In this document: positions 1 to 5,502 of the stretch, one piece after another | Position numbering within the stretch: the first letter of the stretch is position 1 | Layout of the letters: each line of letters starts with the position of its first letter | Origin: Spirochaetales bacterium | GTDB lineage: Bacteria > Spirochaetota > Spirochaetia > DSM-2461 | NCBI GenBank assembly: GCA_002748225.1 | Contig: PDRU01000122.1 | Location: 1 to 12,987, forward strand | Reading direction: 5' to 3' | DNA: 12,987 nt | Made by a program: the position numbers and the translations under genes | The notes under the pieces: generated by a model | What the model was told of the DNA's origin: nothing | Seen by the model: the letters and a program-made list of their open reading frames with translations, nothing else | The model's database searches: none

Positions 1-321
1 TATTTTCCGGCATTCTATCTTCCTGTTCTGAACCGGGACGTTTACGGGCGCAAGGCCATTAAAACCGGAGTAGCGCTGTTCCGTCTGGAAAAGAAAATGT
101 ACTATCTGTATCTTCTGGTTTTTCTGGTGATTACTTCGGGACTGTCTGCGGCTGTTCTGTTTTTAGTTGAGGCACAGTGGATCTACGTTCTGGTTTCTGT
201 CCTGCTGCTTCCCCTTCAGCTGACAGGGCTGGTTTATATTATGCTTTGTGTGCATAAAGCCCTGAACGCGCCCACTCTCCCGGAGGAGGTTGCATCTCAA
301 ATGCCGGCCGACCGGTCCTGA
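1..321 (+). CDS. C-terminal part of an unidentified integral membrane protein (5' end outside the window)
   Basis: The frame is open from the first base to a TGA at 319-321, so this is the last 106 codons of a gene that starts upstream; the internal Met at 97 is not a likely start. Two hydrophobic helices are visible, around residues 36-55 and 60-85 of the visible part, preceded by a basic, arginine-rich segment containing NRDVYGRKAIKTG. A charged loop with R/K and G before paired helices recalls UbiA-type prenyltransferases, but I see no diagnostic Asp-rich motif, so no function is assigned. The last residues, SQMPADRS, are translated from DNA resembling the antisense of the 3' end of the phosphoribosyltransferase gene at 4815, so the native C-terminus may have been altered. 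I see no intrinsic terminator on the plus strand right after the stop. Confidence 0.6.
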   Translation, partial: YFPAFYLPVLNRDVYGRKAIKTGVALFRLEKKMYYLYLLVFLVITSGLSAAVLFLVEAQWIYVLVSVLLLPLQLTGLVYIMLCVHKALNAPTLPEEVASQMPADRS

Positions 322-341
322 GCTGCAATGTAATCAGCGTC
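297..341 (-). pseudogene. Fragment resembling the 3' end of the phosphoribosyltransferase gene at 4815-5327
   Basis: Read on the minus strand, this stretch encodes DADYIAAQDRSAGI and a stop. The phosphoribosyltransferase at 4815-5327 ends DAEDILTQDRLAGI and a stop. Nine of 14 residues match, and by my count 36 of 45 bases match over the two gene ends (297-341 against 4815-4859). Similarity fades upstream, where no ribose-phosphate-binding motif is found before the terminator at 394. It could be the relic of a duplicated or deleted paralogue, or a small dispersed repeat that happens to form the end of both sequences. It overlaps the end of the plus-strand membrane-protein frame. Confidence 0.5.
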
Positions 342-393
342 CCGGAGGGAACAGAGTCTGCGGGCCTTTGAAAAGAGTAAAGTTAAAACCAGC

Positions 394-425
394 AAAAAGG
401 CTCCCCGTCAAACAACGGGGAGCCT
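394..425 (-). terminator. Intrinsic terminator of the minus-strand flavoprotein gene
   Basis: An 11-bp perfect stem (398-408 with 415-425) closes a 6-nt loop. On the minus strand it is followed by a run of five T (the A run at 394-398 on the plus strand). It lies 18 bp beyond the stop of the gene at 443-2710 and is a textbook rho-independent terminator for that gene. Confidence 0.9.
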
Positions 426-442
426 GTAAAGTCGGAATAAAA

Positions 443-2710
443 TTATAAACCGGCTTTTTTCATAGCTTTGGACAGAGCTTCCTTGAAGGCCTCCGATGTC
501 ATTGTTGCGCCGGATACGGCATCCACAGCTGCAGACTGTTTTTTTATTGCTTCGGGTACAAGTTTGGTAAGTGCCTGCGGTCCTATGCCGGCGCTTTCCG
601 TATGTACAACATCAATGTCCGTGAGTTTACCGTTTTTGACGGTTATCGTCACTTCCATTCTGCCGCCCATTCCTTTGTTGGAAAATCCGTTAAATGTATT
701 GTCATCAGATTTTGTTTTCTTTTTTGAGCCGGATGATTCTGTCTGGGCAGAGCCTTTGCCGCCAAGCCCGAGTTTGGCAAGTTCCGCTTCTTTTTCAGAA
801 TGCACCATGGGTGCCAGCTTGCCGTAACGCATGGCATAGTATTCAGCCTTGTCGGTTTTGGTTTTGTAATTTGTTTCATCACCGGCATAAGCAGGATCAA
901 GTGAATTATCGGCTGTTGCAAATCCCTTGTTGTCAACAGAGGCCGCAGAACGTCCTGCTATATAACCGCTTGTAAAAACACGTCCCAACCCGTGTACCCG
1001 CATGCCTCCGCTTGATTCCCCGCAGCAAAAAAGACTGGGTATCAGGTTGCCCTGCACGTCAATAACCTGCATGCTTTCATTAACTTTTATACCGGCCAGC
1101 GTATCGTGAAGACTTGGTGTTGCCCACATTGCATAGAAGGGCCCTTCTTCTATGGTATAATCCAGAGAAGTTTTACCCCAGTCTTCATCTATACCCTTTT
1201 CAACAAAGCTGTTGTAGCGTTTTATGGTATCGGCCAAAATGGCAGGATCCATTTTAATGTGTTCGTAATATTTATTGACCACCTTTTCAGCAAGCTCTTC
1301 TATTGTATCCGCCTTAAAACAGTAACCGTTTTCATAGTCAACTACACCCTGCTCCATTTTCCAGTCATTACGTTTTACAGCGGCTTCATCAAAGATTGCC
1401 CAGACCGGACCGCCGTAACATTCGGCATTTCCATCGCCGTCAGGGTCGATAAATACACTGCTCAGAGCATTTTCTATAAATTCAAATCGTCTTGAAGTTA
1501 ACTGGGATGCGGCATACTGGTCTTCGTTGCCGCAGCGTGCCCCAAGCATATTTACAATACACAGACTGCTGTAGTCGGGCTGGATACCCGAAGCTCTGAC
1601 AAGTTTCCATATTTTGCTTTTTTCGGTAAACCCCCGCCCGTAACCGTACTGACAGCCAAAACGGCGCGGAGCACATATGGTCCACCCGGTGTCGCTGCGA
1701 TAGCCCGCCAGGCAGGCAAGGCTTGCTCCAATTTTCATGGCGGCGAATTCGCCGGAGGCATCCTGATTGGAAAAAGGCATGCCTGCCAATCCGTCAAATT
1801 CAGGACCAAGACGAGGGTCAAACATTGTACGGAATTCCTGACTGCCTATTGAACCGCCGGTTGCAATTATAACAGCTTTTTTTGCCTTAACATTCACAAT
1901 TTCTTTGGTGCTTTCAATGTTTCCTTCAGAGAAAAGACTTTTTAGCGGTTCTTTTTCACCGGGCATTATGTGGGGAGTGTAGCTTGCCTGAACGCCCAGA
2001 ACCTTACCTGAAAACTGTTCTTCCCTGAAAATAACATTCATGTGGTAATTCATAAGAAAACGGGCCCCTTTATCACGGGCGGCTTTTTCAATGGGGCGGG
2101 TGGTTCCTATGCCGGCCGCCTTGGTTCCTGTATAAATATTTTCCCATTCACTGTCATCTACGTAAGTCAGGCGGCCTACGCTGTCACAGTCCATACAGGA
2201 ATCACCGTCATTACCATCCCTGTAATAAGCACGGACCATTGGTTCAATGTTTTTTACCTTTGCTCCGTTTTTCATCATAAATTCATAGCATTTTGCCATG
2301 CTGTTGGCAACGGAGCGTACGTATGACGTATCGTTGTAACGTGAGTCGGGAGAGGCCCCGCGAGTATGATCGTAATAGTAAAGATCCGCAGAATCCTCAA
2401 TCTTCCATTTTTTTTGGGAAACAGTGCCGCCGCCGGAATGATATTGACCTTCACTGACAGCCGCATGACCGCCGCAGTCCCAGTTTGTTTCAACAAGCAA
2501 AACGTCCGCACCGTCATCGACGGCTTTTAATGCCGCAATAAGGCCCGAGGCTCCGGCGCCTACAACAACGACATCCGCTTCATAATCCCAGCTGATTTTA
2601 CCGGATTTTTCTTGGCACCCAGTGGTGACTAATCCTGATATGAGGATTAAACAAACCAGAATAAATCCGCCGTTTTTAAAAAAGTGACGAAATGATGAAT
2701 ACTTAGTCAT
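443..2710 (-). CDS. Lipoprotein FAD-dependent reductase with a C-terminal flavinylated FMN_bind domain
   Basis: A 755-residue extracytoplasmic flavoprotein. A basic N-terminus, a hydrophobic helix and a lipobox (LVTTGC, Cys32) predict a lipid-anchored protein. The FAD_binding_2/fumarate-reductase-like domain follows, with the dinucleotide-binding motif VVVVGAGASG at 47-56 and the ribose-binding acidic residue E74 at the end of strand 2. After a Ser/Lys-rich linker (about 652-675) comes an FMN_bind domain ending in DAVSGATMTS. T736 is the likely residue to which an ApbE-type transferase attaches FMN. Of the fumarate reductase catalytic set, a His (H535 in TPSLHD) and a late Arg (R577 in HGLGR) are present. 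The acid arginine found as GRRD in the neighbour at 2985 has no counterpart when GARCGNEDQYAA (390-401) is aligned by eye, so the substrate is probably not fumarate. The start is supported by AAAGGAG just upstream. It is monocistronic and divergent from its paralogue. Substrate unknown; an enoate or other organic electron acceptor is an inference. Confidence 0.85.
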   Translation of the reverse strand: MTKYSSFRHFFKNGGFILVCLILISGLVTTGCQEKSGKISWDYEADVVVVGAGASGLIAALKAVDDGADVLLVETNWDCGGHAAVSEGQYHSGGGTVSQKKWKIEDSADLYYYDHTRGASPDSRYNDTSYVRSVANSMAKCYEFMMKNGAKVKNIEPMVRAYYRDGNDGDSCMDCDSVGRLTYVDDSEWENIYTGTKAAGIGTTRPIEKAARDKGARFLMNYHMNVIFREEQFSGKVLGVQASYTPHIMPGEKEPLKSLFSEGNIESTKEIVNVKAKKAVIIATGGSIGSQEFRTMFDPRLGPEFDGLAGMPFSNQDASGEFAAMKIGASLACLAGYRSDTGWTICAPRRFGCQYGYGRGFTEKSKIWKLVRASGIQPDYSSLCIVNMLGARCGNEDQYAASQLTSRRFEFIENALSSVFIDPDGDGNAECYGGPVWAIFDEAAVKRNDWKMEQGVVDYENGYCFKADTIEELAEKVVNKYYEHIKMDPAILADTIKRYNSFVEKGIDEDWGKTSLDYTIEEGPFYAMWATPSLHDTLAGIKVNESMQVIDVQGNLIPSLFCCGESSGGMRVHGLGRVFTSGYIAGRSAASVDNKGFATADNSLDPAYAGDETNYKTKTDKAEYYAMRYGKLAPMVHSEKEAELAKLGLGGKGSAQTESSGSKKKTKSDDNTFNGFSNKGMGGRMEVTITVKNGKLTDIDVVHTESAGIGPQALTKLVPEAIKKQSAAVDAVSGATMTSEAFKEALSKAMKKAGL

Positions 2711-2725
2711 ACGCGTCTCCTTTAG

Positions 2726-2751
2726 TTTGTTAGCCTTGATTTATTAACAAA
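2726..2751. promoter_or_regulatory. Inverted repeat in the 5' leader of the minus-strand flavoprotein gene
   Basis: TTTGTTA (2726-2732) and TAACAAA (2745-2751) form a perfect 7-bp inverted repeat with a 12-bp spacer. It lies between the predicted minus-strand transcription start and the ribosome site of the gene ending at 443. It could be an operator or a weak leader hairpin. The half-site resembles Rex-type TTGTTAA halves, but the spacing is too long for the known Rex operator, so I do not assign a regulator. Confidence 0.35.
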
Positions 2752-2766
2752 GATGCACCTAACAGT

Positions 2767-2795
2767 ATTTTAAAATATAATACTATTATTGTCAA
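2767..2795 (-). promoter_or_regulatory. Sigma-70 promoter for the minus-strand flavoprotein gene
   Basis: On the minus strand TTGACA (2795-2790) is separated by exactly 17 bp from TAAAAT (2772-2767). The spacer contains the palindrome ATAATA-G-TATTAT, which may be an operator. The predicted transcript start near 2760 gives a leader of about 50 nt before the ATG at 2710. Confidence 0.8.
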
Positions 2796-2885
2796 AATTT
2801 ATTTATTTAAATTATTCCTTTCTCTGTATGGAATTAAGAATTATTTTATGGAGGGTCAAACTTTAACGTGAAGCACAGCGCCGCA

Positions 2886-2914
2886 TTGACAAAAGATAAA
2901 AATATCTCTAATAT
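2886..2914 (+). promoter_or_regulatory. Sigma-70 promoter for the plus-strand flavoprotein gene
   Basis: TTGACA (2886-2891) is followed after exactly 17 bp by TAATAT (2909-2914), five of six matches to the -10 consensus. The spacer holds an imperfectly spaced inverted repeat, AGATA-AAAA-TATCT (2895-2908). The predicted start near 2921 leaves a leader of about 64 nt before the ATG at 2985, which is preceded by AAAGGAG. Confidence 0.85.
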
Positions 2915-2984
2915 GGCCTCCGAAAATTATACAGGAATATAGTTTTTTCTAAATATTATATTTTCCTGAAAGGAGAGGTGTTCT

Positions 2985-4742
2985 ATGAAAAAGATAATTG
3001 TACCTCTGGTTCTGCTTTTTCTGGCACTGGGTTTGATGTCCTGCCAGCAGGCAAAGTACAGCGATGGGGTTTATACCGGAACAGCCAAAGGAAAAGGCGG
3101 GGATCTGGTTGTAGAGGTTACCGTAAAAGACGGCGACATAGACAAGGCGGTCCTGGTGTCCAGCCATGAAACTGAAATGATCAGTGATATGGTCATTACA
3201 AAAATTCTTGATGCCGTGAACAAAGAGAAAAGCATCAACATTGATGCTGTTTCCGGTGCTTCCATGACCAGTGAAGCCCTGGTGTCCGCTCTCAAGGATG
3301 CTTTGCGCCAGGCTGGCGGAACCGATAAAATCTTTGCCGAGGACAAGAAAGTAGTACTGTCTGATAAAGAAGAGCAGTTGGTACAGAACTATGATGTGGT
3401 TATTGTCGGAGCCGGAGGAGCCGGTCTGTCTGCCGCGGTAGAAGCTCAGGCCGCAGGAGCCAAAGTTGTAGTTCTGGAAAAAAATCCCAGTGTGGGAGGT
3501 AATACTCTGGTTTCCGGAGGCGGCCTGAACGTTCCCGGAAGCAGTCAGCAGAAAGCCAAAGGTATAGAAGATTCGGTGGAACTGTTTGTAAAAGACACCC
3601 TGAAAGGCGGCGACTTCAAGGGAAACGAAAAACTTGTCCGTGTCTTTGCTCAGGGTGCATTACCGGCATCCAGGTGGCTGACTGAAGATCTTGGGGTGCG
3701 TTTTATGGAAGACCGTGTTCAGCAGTTCGGCGGACATTCGGTTCCCAGAGCTCTGGTGTCCAAGGGAAATCATGGTACTGAATTAATTAAAAAGCTTTGG
3801 GAAAGAGCGCTTGGAACAGGTGTGGTTATCAAGCTGGAAACCAAAGCCGTTGAACTTATTACCGACGGCGGACGCGTAACAGGTGTGAAGGCTGTAAATG
3901 CCGCTGGGCAGGATTTAACTTTTAATGCTTCCAGGGCTGTTATTCTTGCGACCGGAGGATTTGGCGCCAATGTAGAGATGCGCAAAGAGTATAACAGCGA
4001 ATACGATGAGCGTTACATGACCACCGATCTTCCTTCTACAACAGGGGATGGAATTGTCATGGCGGAGAAAGTGGATGCTGCTTTGACCGGGATGGTCTAT
4101 ATTCAGACTTATCCTACCTGTAATCCTGTAACTGGAATTATTTCTTATGTGGCCAATTCCCGTTTTTACGGAGCCATTCTGGTGAATGCCGAGGGCCGGC
4201 GCTTTGTAGAAGAAATGGGCCGCCGGGATTTAATTTCCAAGGAAATTCTGGCACAAACAGACAGCAACGCGTTCCTGGTCTGGGGACAGGAAATTGAATC
4301 TGCCGGAAACATGAATGCTCTCCACAAAGATGAGTATGCCTTGATGAAAAGCGATGATTTAATTGACAGCGCGGATACTTTGAAAGATCTGGCAGAGCAT
4401 TTTGGAGTTGACGTGACTCAGCTGGAAAAGACTGTGGAACAGTATAACAGGTATGTAAAAGATGGAAAGGATGAAGAGTTTAACCGCCGGGGCAAGTTGA
4501 GAACTATTGCGGAAGGGCCTTTCTACATGCAGAGGGTTATTCCTTCGGTTCACCATACCATGGGCGGTCTTGTTATTAATGAGAAGGCTCAGGTTCTGAA
4601 TGAATCAGGACAGATTATTCCTGGTCTCTATGCTGCCGGTGAGGTAACAGGGGGAATTCACGGAACAAACCGTCTTGGCGGAAATGCCGTAACAGATGTG
4701 GTTGTATTCGGCCGTATAGCCGGTCAGAACGCCGCAAAATAA
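2985..4742 (+). CDS. Lipoprotein fumarate-reductase-type flavoprotein with N-terminal flavinylated FMN_bind domain
   Basis: A 585-residue extracytoplasmic reductase. The signal peptide ends in the lipobox LGLMSC (Cys20). An FMN_bind domain (about 24-111) carries DAVSGASMTS, with S93 the probable covalent FMN site. The FAD domain begins at YDVVIVGAGGAG (136-147). The fumarate reductase signature is well kept: GGHSVPR (249-255), the acid-arginine region GRRFVEEMGRRD (404-415, R414), SVHHTMGG (521-528) and HGTNRLGG (559-566, R563). These correspond to the substrate-binding His and Arg residues of Shewanella FccA-type enzymes. There is no haem-binding CxxCH motif, so electrons must arrive through the attached FMN, as in the flavinylated extracellular reductases known from Listeria and others. 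Fumarate is the likeliest substrate; urocanate, acrylate or related enoates are alternatives. It is monocistronic, with its own promoter and terminator. The electron donor (an NQR/Rnf-like or membrane flavoprotein route) and the ApbE transferase are not in the window. Confidence 0.88.
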   Translation: MKKIIVPLVLLFLALGLMSCQQAKYSDGVYTGTAKGKGGDLVVEVTVKDGDIDKAVLVSSHETEMISDMVITKILDAVNKEKSINIDAVSGASMTSEALVSALKDALRQAGGTDKIFAEDKKVVLSDKEEQLVQNYDVVIVGAGGAGLSAAVEAQAAGAKVVVLEKNPSVGGNTLVSGGGLNVPGSSQQKAKGIEDSVELFVKDTLKGGDFKGNEKLVRVFAQGALPASRWLTEDLGVRFMEDRVQQFGGHSVPRALVSKGNHGTELIKKLWERALGTGVVIKLETKAVELITDGGRVTGVKAVNAAGQDLTFNASRAVILATGGFGANVEMRKEYNSEYDERYMTTDLPSTTGDGIVMAEKVDAALTGMVYIQTYPTCNPVTGIISYVANSRFYGAILVNAEGRRFVEEMGRRDLISKEILAQTDSNAFLVWGQEIESAGNMNALHKDEYALMKSDDLIDSADTLKDLAEHFGVDVTQLEKTVEQYNRYVKDGKDEEFNRRGKLRTIAEGPFYMQRVIPSVHHTMGGLVINEKAQVLNESGQIIPGLYAAGEVTGGIHGTNRLGGNAVTDVVVFGRIAGQNAAK

Positions 4743-4757
4743 TTATTATCAAATTCG

Positions 4758-4797
4758 TCCCGTCCTCTTTTTAAAGGGGGCGGGATTTTTCTTTTTA
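4758..4797 (+). terminator. Intrinsic terminator after the plus-strand flavoprotein gene
   Basis: A 13-bp stem (58-70 with 73-85 of the 4700s, two G-U pairs) with a 2-nt apical gap is followed by TTTTTCTTTTT. It begins 15 bp after the stop codon at 4742. Confidence 0.9.
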
Positions 4798-4814
4798 TAA
4801 CAGCTGACAGAATA

Positions 4815-5327
4815 TCAAATGCCGGCCAGCCGGTCCTGAGTCAGAATATCTTCAGCGTCCCAGGGGTAGCAGATCCAGCGGTCTTCCAGCTGCAGACCCC
4901 TGTAATAGCGTTTTATCTCAGGCGGAATTTCCCGGCTTTTGGGCTTTTTCTTGTCATGGAGTACCGCAACAGCTACTTCATCGGGCTGATGTTTCAGCAG
5001 AAGCTCCAGACAGAAACCAATTGTGCTGCGGGTGTCGTCTACCTCGTCAACCAGCAGTATTTTGCGGCCTTTTATCTGCTTTTCCGGTTTGTCCAGCCAT
5101 TGAGTAACAACCGGCGCTTCTGATGGATTTTTGTTCAGATCGTAATAAGCCATGCCCACGGTCAGAATGGGTTTGTTGATATGGGTTTTCAGCATTCGGG
5201 CCGGTATAAAACCTCCCGTACCTATGGCCACCATGTAGTCAAAGTCAAAAGAATCTTCTGTAATCTGGCGGGAGAGCTCTGTAACAGTTTGGTGAATCTG
5301 ATTGTAAGTGAGAAACAGCTTTTCCAT
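4815..5327 (-). CDS. Hypoxanthine/xanthine-type purine phosphoribosyltransferase (yeast Hpt1-like)
   Basis: A 170-residue cytoplasmic type I phosphoribosyltransferase, predicted to join a purine base to PRPP in nucleotide salvage. The PRPP-binding signature is ILLVDEVDDTRST (90-102). The DEVDDTR variant is the one found in the Hpt1/XPRT branch rather than in standard HPRT (VDDVxDTG). Other family features are AIGTGGFIPARML (34-46) and YPWDAED (154-160). I start it at the ATG at 5327, giving MEKLFLTYNQ, because homologues begin close to this point. An upstream in-frame ATG at 5555 would force translation through a repeat element. No Shine-Dalgarno sequence precedes 5327, which fits a leaderless message or a promoter region disturbed by the repeat at 5366-5463. 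A similar gene end occurs at 297-341. Purine preference cannot be read from sequence. Confidence 0.8.
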   Translation of the reverse strand: MEKLFLTYNQIHQTVTELSRQITEDSFDFDYMVAIGTGGFIPARMLKTHINKPILTVGMAYYDLNKNPSEAPVVTQWLDKPEKQIKGRKILLVDEVDDTRSTIGFCLELLLKHQPDEVAVAVLHDKKKPKSREIPPEIKRYYRGLQLEDRWICYPWDAEDILTQDRLAGI

Positions 5328-5332
5328 GTGAA

Positions 5333-5362
5333 AGAATAACGCAGGCGGGGGCTCTTTTGCAA
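5333..5362 (-). promoter_or_regulatory. Possible promoter giving a leaderless phosphoribosyltransferase mRNA
   Basis: On the minus strand TTGCAA (5362-5357) and TATTCT (5338-5333) are 18 bp apart. The predicted transcription start falls at or next to the A of the ATG at 5327. This would explain the missing ribosome site. Both hexamers are only moderate matches, so the call is tentative. Confidence 0.25.
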
Positions 5363-5365
5363 CAG

Positions 5366-5463
5366 TAAATGTTGATTGATTTATACCGGCGGTCGGACCC
5401 GCCCTTGTTCGTCCAACCTCCTGCTGGACTCCTCCGGGCCGCTGGCTTGAGCCTTCCAGCGCC
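5366..5463 (-). repeat. Dispersed copy of the tRNA-Leu-linked repeat
   Basis: This stretch aligns without gaps to 12716-12813 (constant offset 7350). Over 5381-5463 I count 78 of 83 identical bases; the outer left 15 bp are less alike. It includes 17 of the 18 bases copied from the 3' end of the tRNA-Leu gene (5384-5401) and the hairpin with the AGGAG loop (5411-5429). Beyond 5463 the similarity stops, in the middle of the second hairpin. It sits in the divergent region between the phosphoribosyltransferase and the AraC-type regulator, in the same orientation relative to the minus strand as the copies next to the tRNA. Confidence 0.85.
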
Positions 5464-5502
5464 GTCTGGTGCATCAGGCGGTATCCGGAATATGATAGAT
5501 CC

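Noticed and set aside
468..827. Plus-strand frame of 119 codons opposite the minus-strand flavoprotein gene
   Set aside because: It is antisense to the FMN_bind coding region, has no ribosome site and resembles no known family.
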